From: JANOGU01 sp964602115
GTDB lineage: Bacteria; Pseudomonadota; Alphaproteobacteria; Rhodobacterales; Rhodobacteraceae
NCBI GenBank assembly: GCA_964602115.1
Contig: CAZRQN010000008.1
Coordinates: 1 to 41,508, forward strand
Length of the DNA stretch: 41,508 bases
Direction of reading: 5' to 3'
The notes under the pieces are model-generated. The model did no database searches. It was given only the letters and a program-made list of their open reading frames with translations, and was not told where the DNA came from. The translations under genes and the position numbers were made by a program. Position 1 is the stretch's first letter. Every line of letters begins with the position of its first letter. Shown one piece after another: positions 9,500 through 18,900 of the stretch.

Positions 9500-10614
9500 G
9501 CGCAGGGACCGCAGTCTTTCTCTGGGGACCGCTCGCCCTTCCGCCCTTGCTGGCGGTGGTGCTCGGCGCGGTCCCGGCACTGAAGCCGGCGCGCCTTTTC
9601 GGGTTCGCGCCGGTCGCTGCCCCGGGCGCGGACCTGCCTCATCTCCTCTCCCGCGAGGAGGCCGTGACCGAAGGCGCGCTGGCGCTGCTATCCCCGTCCG
9701 AGGTGGATCGCCTGCGTTTCTACTGCGCCGGCGCGGCGCCGGATTTCCTCGATGTCACCGTCGATACAGCGGACGGCCCCTTCCCGGCGCTGGCGCCAAT
9801 GCCCTGCACCTCTGCGCCGGCCGCAGAGCCCTGGGACGATGGCGCCTGGCGGAGCCGCTGGTTGGCCGCTTCGGTGGCGCTGGCTGAGGACATCATGGCC
9901 CTGTACGGCCGCCAGGGTGCGGCGGAGGTCGCGCGGCGGCGGCAGGCGATGCTCGTGCGCAGCTGCAGCCGCGTCCGCGCCGCCTGCACCCCTGCCCCGT
10001 CAGCGCCCCGCCGGCGGGCCGAGGCCGGCGATGTCGAGATCCGCTCCACCCGCCTGCCCTATGCCGAATTCTTCGCCATCGAGGAACTCGATCTTTCCCA
10101 TCGCCGCTTCGACGGCGCGATGAGCCGCACCATCACCCGCGCCGTCTTTCTCTCCGGCGATGCGGTCACCGTCCTGCCCTACGATCCGGACCGCGACCGC
10201 ATCCTGCTGATCGAACAGCTGCGTGCCGGCCCCATCGGCCGGGGTGACCCGCAGCCCTGGCTTCTGGAAGCGGTCGCCGGGCGGATCGATCCGGGCGAAA
10301 CCCCGGAAGAGGCCGCTCGGCGCGAGGCGGTGGAGGAGGCCGGGCTGACCCTTGGACCGATGCTTCATGTCGCCGACTACTACCCGACCCCCGGCGCCAA
10401 GTCGGAATGGATCGCGAGCTATGTCTCGCTGTGTGACCTTCCCGATGGCGCGGGCGGCCTGCATGGCCTGCCGGGCGAGGCCGAGGACATCCGCGGCCAT
10501 CTTCTCGCCTGGGAGGAGGCGGAGCGTCTGGTCGCGGCGGGCGAAATCAACAATGCCCCGCTTCTGATCACGCTTCTTTGGCTGGCGCGCGAGCGGCCGC
10601 GCCTCCGGCGTTGA
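9496..10614 (+). CDS. trgB: TrgB: GGCT/AIG2-like domain plus Nudix hydrolase
   Basis: Two-domain cytoplasmic protein of 372 residues. The N-terminal part (VFLWGPLALPPLL) resembles the opening of gamma-glutamylcyclotransferase/AIG2-like folds, though the usual YGTL has drifted to WGPL. The C-terminal half is a Nudix hydrolase of the ADP-ribose pyrophosphatase type with a complete Nudix box: G, five residues, E, seven residues, then REAVEEAGL. A proline-rich, low-complexity linker separates them. Start GTG 9496 overlaps the trgA stop; ATG 9475 is an alternative inside trgA. Together with trgA and the following cysK it forms the tellurite-resistance block known from Rhodobacter. The ADP-ribose hydrolase activity is inferred from family. 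Confidence 0.88.
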   Translation: MSAGTAVFLWGPLALPPLLAVVLGAVPALKPARLFGFAPVAAPGADLPHLLSREEAVTEGALALLSPSEVDRLRFYCAGAAPDFLDVTVDTADGPFPALAPMPCTSAPAAEPWDDGAWRSRWLAASVALAEDIMALYGRQGAAEVARRRQAMLVRSCSRVRAACTPAPSAPRRRAEAGDVEIRSTRLPYAEFFAIEELDLSHRRFDGAMSRTITRAVFLSGDAVTVLPYDPDRDRILLIEQLRAGPIGRGDPQPWLLEAVAGRIDPGETPEEAARREAVEEAGLTLGPMLHVADYYPTPGAKSEWIASYVSLCDLPDGAGGLHGLPGEAEDIRGHLLAWEEAERLVAAGEINNAPLLITLLWLARERPRLRR

Positions 10615-10688
10615 GCCCGCCTTCCGTCGCGGCGACTTGAGTTCCCGCCCGCCGCCGCCTAAACCGATTTTCCAAGCCGGAGGATCTC

Positions 10689-11720
10689 ATGCGCATCTCG
10701 CCCGACCTCGCCGATGCCATCGGCCAGACGCCGCTCCTGCGGCTTCGCAAGGCATCCGAGATCACCGGATGCGAAATCTATGGCAAGTGCGAATTCCTCA
10801 ACCCCGGCCAGTCGGTCAAGGACCGCGCCGCGCTTTACATCATCCGCGAAGCAGTCGCGCGCGGCGATCTGAAGCCGGGCGGCACGATCGTGGAGGGGAC
10901 GGCGGGCAATACCGGCATCGGTCTGGCGCTGGTAGGGGCCTCGATGGGCTTCCGCACGGTCATCGTCATCCCCGAGACGCAGAGCCAGGAAAAGAAGGAC
11001 ATGCTGCGCCTGGCCGGGGCCGAGCTGGTCCAGGTTCCCGCCGCGCCCTACCGCAACCCCAACAACTATGTCCGATATTCCGGGCGGCTGGCCGAGGAAC
11101 TGGCACGCACCGAGCCCAACGGCGCGATCTGGGCCAACCAGTTCGACAACACCGCCAACCGCCAGGCCCATGTCGAGACGACCGGGCCGGAGATCTGGGA
11201 GCAGACCGGCGGCAAGGTGGACGGTTTCGTCTGCGCCGTCGGGACGGGCGGCACGCTCGCGGGCGTGGCCATGGCGCTTCAGCCCAAAGGGGTGAAGGTC
11301 GCGCTGGCCGATCCCGAGGGCGCCTCGCTGCATGCCTGGTACACCGAGGGCGAATTCGATGCGCCCGGCACCTCGATCACCGAAGGCATCGGCCAGAGCC
11401 GGATCACCGCCAATCTCGAAGGCTTCACGCCGGATTTCTCCTGGCGCATCCCCGACCGCGAGGCCCTGCCCATCGTCTTCGACCTGTTGCGCGACGAAGG
11501 CCTGTGCATGGGCGGCTCGACCGGGATCAATATCGCCGGCGCGATCCGCATGGCGCGCGAGATGGGTCCGGGCCATACGATCGTGACGGTCCTCTGCGAC
11601 TACGGCAGCCGGTACCAGTCCAAGCTCTACAACCCGGCCTTCCTGAAGGAGAAGGGCCTGCCGGTGCCCGACTGGCTGGACCGCGCCCCGCGTGCGATCC
11701 CGCCGGTCTTCGCCGACTGA
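10689..11720 (+). CDS. cysK: Cysteine synthase
   Basis: PLP-dependent fold-type II enzyme (343 residues) that makes L-cysteine from O-acetylserine and sulfide. The PLP lysine is K44 in NPGQSVKDRAA. The substrate loop reads TAGNTG where classical CysK has TSGNTG, and the phosphate-binding loop is GTGGTLAG. A C-terminal extension (DYGSRYQSKLYNP) is typical of the alphaproteobacterial subgroup. ATG 10689 follows GGAGG. The stop overlaps the start of the next gene (TGATG). Its place beside trgAB matches the Rhodobacter tellurite-resistance locus, where cysteine supply is thought to help against tellurite. Confidence 0.93.
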   Translation: MRISPDLADAIGQTPLLRLRKASEITGCEIYGKCEFLNPGQSVKDRAALYIIREAVARGDLKPGGTIVEGTAGNTGIGLALVGASMGFRTVIVIPETQSQEKKDMLRLAGAELVQVPAAPYRNPNNYVRYSGRLAEELARTEPNGAIWANQFDNTANRQAHVETTGPEIWEQTGGKVDGFVCAVGTGGTLAGVAMALQPKGVKVALADPEGASLHAWYTEGEFDAPGTSITEGIGQSRITANLEGFTPDFSWRIPDREALPIVFDLLRDEGLCMGGSTGINIAGAIRMAREMGPGHTIVTVLCDYGSRYQSKLYNPAFLKEKGLPVPDWLDRAPRAIPPVFAD

Positions 11721-14158
11721 TGCGCGGGTTCCTGCGGGCTGTCGCGGGTGCTGCGATCGTTGCGGCGCTCGCCTGGCCGGTCTTGGCGCAGGAGACGGGT
11801 CCATCCAACGGCGAGACAAGCCCGATCCAGGGTCCGCCCGCTCCGCAGGACTCCGGCGGAAAGGCGAAATCCGACGCCATCGCCCAGCTCAGCTATGCGG
11901 CCTGGAACACGCTGGCCCTGCGGACCGAGACCATCGTTGCCGGCGGCAAGGCGACCCCGGGACTGCTCGGCAACCTCCGCAAGCAGATCGTTGACTGGCG
12001 TGCCGCCTTTCTTGCTGCCCAGGGCGCCAACGCCGCCCGGATCGCCACCCTGCGCGGCCAGATCGAGGCGCTTGGCGCACCTCCGGGCGAGGGTGTCGCA
12101 GAAGACCCGTCCATCGCGGCGCGGCGCGCCGACCTGACGGACCAGCTTGCCAGATTGCAGGCGCCGGTGATCGAGGCGGAGGAAGCCTACAGCCGCGCCA
12201 ACGGGTTGGTCGCCGAGATCGACCGCCAGCTGCGCGAGCGCCATGCCGAGGCACTGGTTCGCCTGATGCCCTCGCCGCTCAATCCGGCAAATTGGCCGGC
12301 AGGGCTGGAGGCGCTGGTTGCCAAGTCCCAGCGGATCGCGTCGGAAACCGCGACGCGGGCGCGCGATCCGGAGGCCCGGATCTATCTGATCGACCATACG
12401 CCGCGCATCCTTGCCCTGCTGCTGCTGGCCGGCGCCTTGATCTGGCGCGGGCGCCAGTGGGTCGAACGTCTGCCCGCCCGCCTTCATGCCCGTGCAAGCC
12501 GGCGCGGGCGCGAGGTCTGGGCCCTGCTTGTGTCGCTGGCACAGATCCTCGTTCCGGCCGCTGGCATCCTGTCCCTGACCAAGGCCTTCGAGGCGACTGG
12601 ATTGCTCGGGCTCTCAGGACTGGCCCTGTCCGGGAGCATTGCCGTTGCGGGACTGACCTTCTTCTTCTTCCGCTGGCTGGGCGCGCGGCTCTTTCCCCGC
12701 GACGGGGAAAGCCAGGCGGGAACGACCCTGACGGCCGAGGATCGCCAGCAAGGCCGCCTGATCGCCTCGCTGCTGGGCGCGCTTCTCGGCCTCGAACAGG
12801 TGCGCGTGCTGAATTTCGACCCGGTCCAGGTCGATGAGGCGGCGCAGTCGGTGATGATCTTCCCCGGGCTGGCGGCGACCGCGCTCCTGCTCTTCCGGCT
12901 CGGCCATGTCATGCGCGCGAGCGCGTCGCAGCCGAGAGCCGATCGGGAGGGCCCGGGCTTCCGCGCCAGCCTGATCGCAATCGCCGGCCGCGCCGCGATG
13001 ATCGCGGCGGTTGCCGGAGGGATCCTCGGCGCGCTCGGCTACATGACCGCCGCCACCAATATCATCTATCCGACCACGAAGTCGCTGGCGCTGATCGGTC
13101 TGGTCTTCATCCTCCAGCGCCTCGCAGGCGATGTCTTCGCGATGATTTCCGGCGACGAGGAAGAGCGCGAGGCGCTGCTGCCGGTGCTGGTGGGCTTTAT
13201 CCTCACGCTGGCCGCGCTGCCGGTGGCGGCGATGATCTGGGGCGCCCGCTGGGAGGAGATCACCGAGCTTGCCGCGCGGGCCCGAGACGGACTTTCCGTC
13301 GGGGGCACCCGCATCTCCCTCGGGGATATCGCGACCTTTGCCGTGGTCTTCTCCATCGGGTTTCTCGTCACCCGGCTTCTGCAGGGCGCGCTGCGCTCGG
13401 CGATCCTGCCCAAGACCCGACTCGACCGGGGCGGACAGACGGCCGTGGTCTCGGGCGTCGGCTATGTGGGTATCCTTCTTGCCCTGCTCGTTGCGATCAA
13501 TGCCACTGGCATCGACCTGTCCGGCCTTGCCATCGTCGCCGGGGCGCTGTCGGTCGGCATCGGCTTTGGCCTGCAGACCGTCGTTTCCAACTTCGTCTCG
13601 GGCATCATCCTGCTGGTCGAGCGCCCGATCTCGGAGGGCGACTGGATCGAAGTCGGCGCCGTGTCGGGCGTGGTCAAGTCGATCTCGGTCCGCTCCACCC
13701 GCATCCAGACCTTTGACCGTTCGGATGTGATCGTGCCGAACGCCGACCTGGTCACCAACCAGGTGACGAACTGGACCCGCTTCAGCCTTTCGGGGCGGCT
13801 GATCGTTCCGGTTTCCGTGGCCTATGGTTCGGACACCCGCAAGGTCGAGCGCATCCTGCGCGAGATCGCCGAAAACCATCCGCTGGTGGTGATGTCTCCC
13901 CCGCCGGTGGCGCTGTTCCGCAACTTCGGCACCGACGGGCTGGATTTCGAAATCCGGGTGATCCTGCGCGATGTGAACGCCCTTCCCGATGTGCGCTCGG
14001 AGATCAACCACATGATCGGCGAGCGTTTCGCCGCCGAGAAGATCGAGATGCCCTTCGCCCAGCGCGACCTCTGGCTGCGCAACGCCGACGAGGTCGCCAA
14101 CGCCTTCGTCCGCGCGGGACGCATCCTCCCCGGTACCGGAAGCGGAGGCCCGGCATGA
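11720..14158 (+). CDS. DUF3772 domain mechanosensitive channel (MscS family)
   Basis: Large inner-membrane channel protein (812 residues). A signal peptide (about residues 1-25, ending VLAQE) is followed by a periplasmic helical region with the DUF3772 domain. Several membrane helices follow, then the MscS core near residues 590-790. The pore-lining helix and beta domain are recognised from GLQTVVSNFVSGIILL, VERPISEGDWIEVG and the IVPNADLVTNQVTNW block. Such long MscS paralogues release solutes at high membrane tension. The start overlaps the cysK stop, and the end overlaps the next gene by ATGA, so this is part of a tightly packed run. Confidence 0.92.
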   Translation: MRGFLRAVAGAAIVAALAWPVLAQETGPSNGETSPIQGPPAPQDSGGKAKSDAIAQLSYAAWNTLALRTETIVAGGKATPGLLGNLRKQIVDWRAAFLAAQGANAARIATLRGQIEALGAPPGEGVAEDPSIAARRADLTDQLARLQAPVIEAEEAYSRANGLVAEIDRQLRERHAEALVRLMPSPLNPANWPAGLEALVAKSQRIASETATRARDPEARIYLIDHTPRILALLLLAGALIWRGRQWVERLPARLHARASRRGREVWALLVSLAQILVPAAGILSLTKAFEATGLLGLSGLALSGSIAVAGLTFFFFRWLGARLFPRDGESQAGTTLTAEDRQQGRLIASLLGALLGLEQVRVLNFDPVQVDEAAQSVMIFPGLAATALLLFRLGHVMRASASQPRADREGPGFRASLIAIAGRAAMIAAVAGGILGALGYMTAATNIIYPTTKSLALIGLVFILQRLAGDVFAMISGDEEEREALLPVLVGFILTLAALPVAAMIWGARWEEITELAARARDGLSVGGTRISLGDIATFAVVFSIGFLVTRLLQGALRSAILPKTRLDRGGQTAVVSGVGYVGILLALLVAINATGIDLSGLAIVAGALSVGIGFGLQTVVSNFVSGIILLVERPISEGDWIEVGAVSGVVKSISVRSTRIQTFDRSDVIVPNADLVTNQVTNWTRFSLSGRLIVPVSVAYGSDTRKVERILREIAENHPLVVMSPPPVALFRNFGTDGLDFEIRVILRDVNALPDVRSEINHMIGERFAAEKIEMPFAQRDLWLRNADEVANAFVRAGRILPGTGSGGPA

Positions 14159-14868
14159 CGCGGCTCCTTTACCGCGAGGACGCCTATCTGACTGAGGCCG
14201 AGGCCCGTATCGCGGCGCATACCGCCGAAGGCGCGCTGGTGCTCGATGCCTGCCTCTTCTACCCCACGGGCGGAGGGCAGCCGGGGGATTCCGGGGTGCT
14301 GACCTGGGACGGCGGCCGGATCGCTGTGGCCACCGCGCTCAAGGCCGAAGGCGGCGGCGTGGCGCTGGTTCCGGCCGAACCCGCAGGCCTTCCCCCGGTT
14401 GGCACGCTCGTCCGCCAGCGGCTCGACTGGGAGCGTCGCTACCGGCACATGCGGGTCCATACCGCCCTGCACCTCCTGTCGGTGGTCCTTCCCTTTCCCG
14501 TCACCGGAGGGGCCATCGGCGACGGGCGTGGACGGCTCGATTTCGACCTGCCCGATCCGCCGCTGGCGGCCGAGATCGAGGCCGCGCTGGCCGCCCTGAT
14601 CGACCGCGACCTGCAGGTTTCCGAGGACTGGATCACCGAGGCCGAACTCGCGGCCAGCCCCGGACTGGTGAAGACCCTTTCCGTGGCCCCGCCGGCGGGC
14701 CAGGGCCGGGTTCGCCTGGTGCGGATCGGCGCAGGCGCCGATCAGGTCGATCTTCAGCCCTGTGGCGGCACCCATGTCGCAAGAACCGGCGAGATCGGCC
14801 AGGTTGCGGTCGAGAAGATCGAGAAGAAGGGCCGCCAGAACCGCCGCGTGGTCGTGGCGCTGGCCTGA
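14155..14868 (+). CDS. alaX: AlaX-type alanyl-tRNA editing protein
   Basis: Free-standing editing domain (237 residues) that hydrolyses mischarged Ser- or Gly-tRNA(Ala) in trans. The zinc/active-site motifs are complete: H102-TAL-H106 and C203-GGT-H207. The N-terminal beta-barrel carries FYPTGGGQPGDSG, the usual AlaRS/AlaX signature, which makes it an AlaX-L/II type rather than the shortest form. It starts inside the stop of the MscS gene and converges on queA, 38 bases away. Confidence 0.93.
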   Translation: MTRLLYREDAYLTEAEARIAAHTAEGALVLDACLFYPTGGGQPGDSGVLTWDGGRIAVATALKAEGGGVALVPAEPAGLPPVGTLVRQRLDWERRYRHMRVHTALHLLSVVLPFPVTGGAIGDGRGRLDFDLPDPPLAAEIEAALAALIDRDLQVSEDWITEAELAASPGLVKTLSVAPPAGQGRVRLVRIGAGADQVDLQPCGGTHVARTGEIGQVAVEKIEKKGRQNRRVVVALA

Positions 14869-14906
14869 GGCCTTCTGCCCCGCCGTTTGAATACCGCGCA
14901 GGCGGC

Positions 14907-15947
14907 TCAACCCCCGGGCAACAGCAGCGAAGCATCCCCGTAGCTGAAGAACCGGTAGGACCCGGCGATCGCATGGGCATAGGCGCCGAGCATCCGTTCC
15001 CGGCCCATCAGGGCCGAAACCAGCATCATCAGGGTCGATTTCGGCAGATGAAAATTGGTCATCAGCCCGTCCGCGACCCGGAAACGGTAGCCGGGATAGA
15101 TGAAGATGTCGGTCTCCCCTCGCCAGGGAGCGATCGTGCCACCCTGCGCGGCGGTCTCGATCAGCCGCAGGGCCGTGGTGCCGACCGGGATCACCCGGCC
15201 GCCGGCAGCGCGGGTGGCGGCGATCTCGGCGGCAGCGGCCGGCGTGACCTCGCCCCACTCGCCATGCATGCGATGGGTGGTCACATCCTCGACCTTCACC
15301 GGCAGGAAGGTGCCGGCACCGACATGCAGCGTCACCTCGCTGGTCGCCACGCCGCGCGCCGCCAGCGCGGCAAGGACCGCATCATCGAAATGCAGCGACG
15401 CGGTCGGGGCGGCGACCGCCCCGGGCGCGCGGGCAAAGACCGTCTGATAGTCCTCGCGGTCCTGCGCATCGGGCGGGCGCTTGGCGGCGATATAGGGGGG
15501 CAGCGGCATGGAGCCGGCCGCGTCCAGCGCCGCCTCGAACTCGGGCCCCGCCCGGTCGAACACCAGACGCAGGTCTTCGGCGCCGCGCTCCGCCACCACC
15601 GCCGTCAGCCCGCCGGCGAAACTGATCGTCTCTCCTGCCAGCAACTTGCGCAGCGGACGCGCCATGGCGCGCCAGCCGCCGGCGGCGGCGGGCTCCATCA
15701 GCGTGACCTCGACCTGGGCCACGGCCGTACCGCGCCGGCGCAGGCCGGACAGACGCGCCGGGATGACGCGGGTGTTGTTCAGGACCAGCCGGTCGCCCGG
15801 CCGGAGAAGCCCGGGCAGATCGTGGACATGGAGGTCGCACAGGCGCTCGGGCTCGACCACCAGCAGGCGCGCGGCCGACCGAGGGCGGACGGGCCGGGTC
15901 GCGATCAGCCGCTCCGGCAGATCAAAGTCAAAGTCGGCGAGCTTCAT
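14907..15947 (-). CDS. queA: S-adenosylmethionine:tRNA ribosyltransferase-isomerase
   Basis: Transfers and isomerises the ribosyl part of SAM onto preQ1 at tRNA position 34, giving epoxyqueuosine. Length (346 residues) and motifs are typical: the start LADFDFDLPERLIATRP, LVLNNTRVIPARL, the TASLHF stretch, HVGAGTFLPVKVEDV with HRMHGEW, and the C-terminal TNFHLPKSTLMMLVSA. The ATG overlaps the stop of the upstream AsmA-like gene (ATGA), so its translation is probably coupled to that gene. No tgt, queF or queG gene is in the window. Confidence 0.97.
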   Translation of the reverse strand: MKLADFDFDLPERLIATRPVRPRSAARLLVVEPERLCDLHVHDLPGLLRPGDRLVLNNTRVIPARLSGLRRRGTAVAQVEVTLMEPAAAGGWRAMARPLRKLLAGETISFAGGLTAVVAERGAEDLRLVFDRAGPEFEAALDAAGSMPLPPYIAAKRPPDAQDREDYQTVFARAPGAVAAPTASLHFDDAVLAALAARGVATSEVTLHVGAGTFLPVKVEDVTTHRMHGEWGEVTPAAAAEIAATRAAGGRVIPVGTTALRLIETAAQGGTIAPWRGETDIFIYPGYRFRVADGLMTNFHLPKSTLMMLVSALMGRERMLGAYAHAIAGSYRFFSYGDASLLLPGG

Positions 15948-18900
15948 TCCTTCGCCTCGATCCTCGGCACCGGACGACGGAAGATGTCGCGGAACATGCC
16001 GGGCGTGATGATCGACAGGGGATTGACCGAAACCGCAGGGTCCTCTGCGGTGCCGGTCAGGCGGTAGCTGAAGCCGAATAGCCCCTCGCCGCGCTTGGAG
16101 ACCACCTGACCCAGGGCATTGACCAGGTAAAGCGGCGAGATCGTGCCCTGCATGTCGAGCTTTCCGTTGCCGAACCGGTAAACCCCGGCCATCGACACGC
16201 CCAGCGAAGCGCCCACCGCAGCCCCGTCGCGCAGTTCCACCCCGTCGGCGGTCAGCAGGAACCGTGCGTCCGCCTCGGCAAAAAGAATGCCCTGCCCGTT
16301 CAACTGGTCGAGAAGACCGACCACGCTGACGGCATTGATCAATTCTGCCAGCGCCGGGACGTTGCGCACCCGGACGTTGGCGAGACGGATCGCGCCGGTA
16401 TAGCCACCCGCAGGGCGCGGCTTCAGCGTCAGGTCAAGCGATCCGCCGCGCGCGTTGGGAAAGACCCCCGCAGCCGACAGGACCTTTCCGCCATCCGCCG
16501 AGGTCAGCCGTGCCGAGGTGCCGTTCTCGCCCGGGCTCAGCCGGCCGCTGACGCGAGCCTCGCCGTTGACGCTGGCGGTGAACTCGCCGTCAAGCCCGCC
16601 CCGGGAGGAGAAGCGGCCCGAGAAGCCGGTCAGGGCGATGCCTTCCGAGACCCGGACCCGGTCGAGGCTGACCTGCATCTCGGTGCCCCTGCCGCCGGCG
16701 GCCCCGCCGCGTTCCGCCATCCGGCGCAGGTCGATCGTGCCGCCGGTGAGCGCCACGGCAGGCGACTGGCCGCTGCGGCCGGTCAGCGTCACGCCGGCGT
16801 CAAGCCACCCGTTCAGCCGCACCCTGTCGAAGACGGCACGCTCCAGTCCGCCCCCGGGACGAAGGCTGACCGTCCCTTCGGCGACCAATCCTGCCGCATC
16901 GAGGGCCAGCCGCGTCACCCGCGCGGGACTGGCGAGCTCTGCCTCCACGGCAAGTGCGCCGCCGCTTCCTCGCGGCTTGTTCCATCCCAGTTCCGGGATC
17001 GCCAGACCAAGGCCCTTGAGTCCGGAGGCCAGGCTGAGAAGCGGCGCCGCACCCCGGGCGAGCGTCACGGTGAACTCGCCGCTGCCCAGACCCGAGACCA
17101 TGGACTTGGGCAGGCCAAGGCCAAGGCGCGCATTGGTCTCGGCGGAAAGCTCCACCGTGCCGCGGATCTCTGCCCGGCCATCGGTGCCGTGCCCGAGCGG
17201 CTGGCGGAAGACCGCCTCGAAAGGCACCGCGTCCAGCGTGCCCTGCCCCGCGATCTCCAGCGCCGCGCCATCGCCACTGACCGCCAGAACCGGCGCTTCC
17301 AGCCGACGCCCCGGCACCAGAACCTCGGAGGCAAAGCCCGAAACGGTTCCGCGCATCGACCAGACCACCTGATCGAGCGTCACCTTTCCTCCGAGCGGCA
17401 GGTTGATCCGCGCTTCCGTCTCGGCTTCGCCGCTGCCGAGGTCCACCGGCCGTCCAGCCTTGGTGAGGAAGCGGAAGGGCGGCTCGTCGAGCAGCGAAAG
17501 CGTCGCGGTCAGCGGGCCCCGGCTGTGCAGGTGCAGCTCCCCCCGGGCCGGGCGCTGGTAGATGTCGGCGATGGCAAAGACCGAGCGGGAGACATCGACC
17601 GCGCCGCCCAGCGGGGCCGTCACCTTTCCGGCGTCGAGCACCATCAGATAGCTTTGTCCTTCCAGCGTCGCATAGCCCTGCCCGCCCTCCACCGGTGGCA
17701 GGGTCTTGAGGAACCGCACGCCCGCTCCCGTGAACTCGTAGGACATCGCCATGCGCGGCTCCTGTCCCGGCACCACCCGAAGGGCGCCCTTCACGTCGAA
17801 AAGCGTGCCTTCCTGGACATTGGTGGCGAACCAGGCCCGCGTCTTGCCGATCAGCCGCAACGGCCAGAGTGCCAGCAGGCGGTCGCTGCCGATGGCGTCG
17901 ATGCCGAAATCCATCGCCAGCGTCCATCCGCCCGGACCTGCGGTCACCTTTCCCCGGGCAACACCGCGATTGTCGCCGTCGAGAATGACAAGCTGGCCGA
18001 GATCGAGCGTGAACGGGTCGAGCCGCAGCCTCAGATCGGCCGCCCCCCCGGTGAACTCGGCCGGATGCTCGAAGACCCCGTCCGGATCGAGTATCAAGCG
18101 GTCGAAGACCACCTGGGCCAGAACCTCCTGCGGCCGTCCGGCGGACACGCCCGGAAGATCGGCGGTGCCAGAGGCGGAAAGCCGCAGCGTCGGCCCCTCG
18201 ACGGTCAGACCGCCGATGACCAACCGCTCGCGCCCCGCATCGAATGAGGCGCTGAGCCCCATGCGGTCGAACGCCACGGGCGCCGCATCGGGTCCGGGCC
18301 GCAGGGCACCCGGCCCGATCTCCAGCCGCGTTGCCAGATCGACCAGACGCCCGTCCGCGCCAAGCGATGTGGTGACCTCGCCGGTCGCCGTGGCTTCAAG
18401 CAGGCGCAGCCAGTCGAGCGGCGCGGCCTGGCTGGCAAGATCGGCGGCGCTGACGCCTTCCACCCGCGCCGTCAGCCGTGCCGCAGGACTGGCGGCATCG
18501 GTCAGAAGTGTCATCGTCGCCCGGGCGGCACGGGCGCCGCCGAGCAGCGTCACGCCCATGTCGGCGGCCAACCCGTCCACCCGCCGCTCCACCGTCATCC
18601 GTCCGTCGCCCAGATCCCATTTCCGCCCGGCGCGCTGGTCGTCGAGCGAAAGCGTCAGCCCCTCCGCCTCGACCAGCGAAAGCTCCGACAGGGCCGGACG
18701 GGCGGCGATGGCATCGGCAGCGTCGAGCAGTTCGCCGACATTGTCGAATTGCAGCGCAAGTCCGCTGCCGAAAGCGAGGTCGAGCCGTCCGTCGGGCAGG
18801 CGCCGCAGGCCGATACGCGGACCCACCAGCCGCAAACGGGTGATCTTCGGCGCCGCCGACAGGACCGACAGGGCGTCGAAACCGACATGAACCTCGGGCA

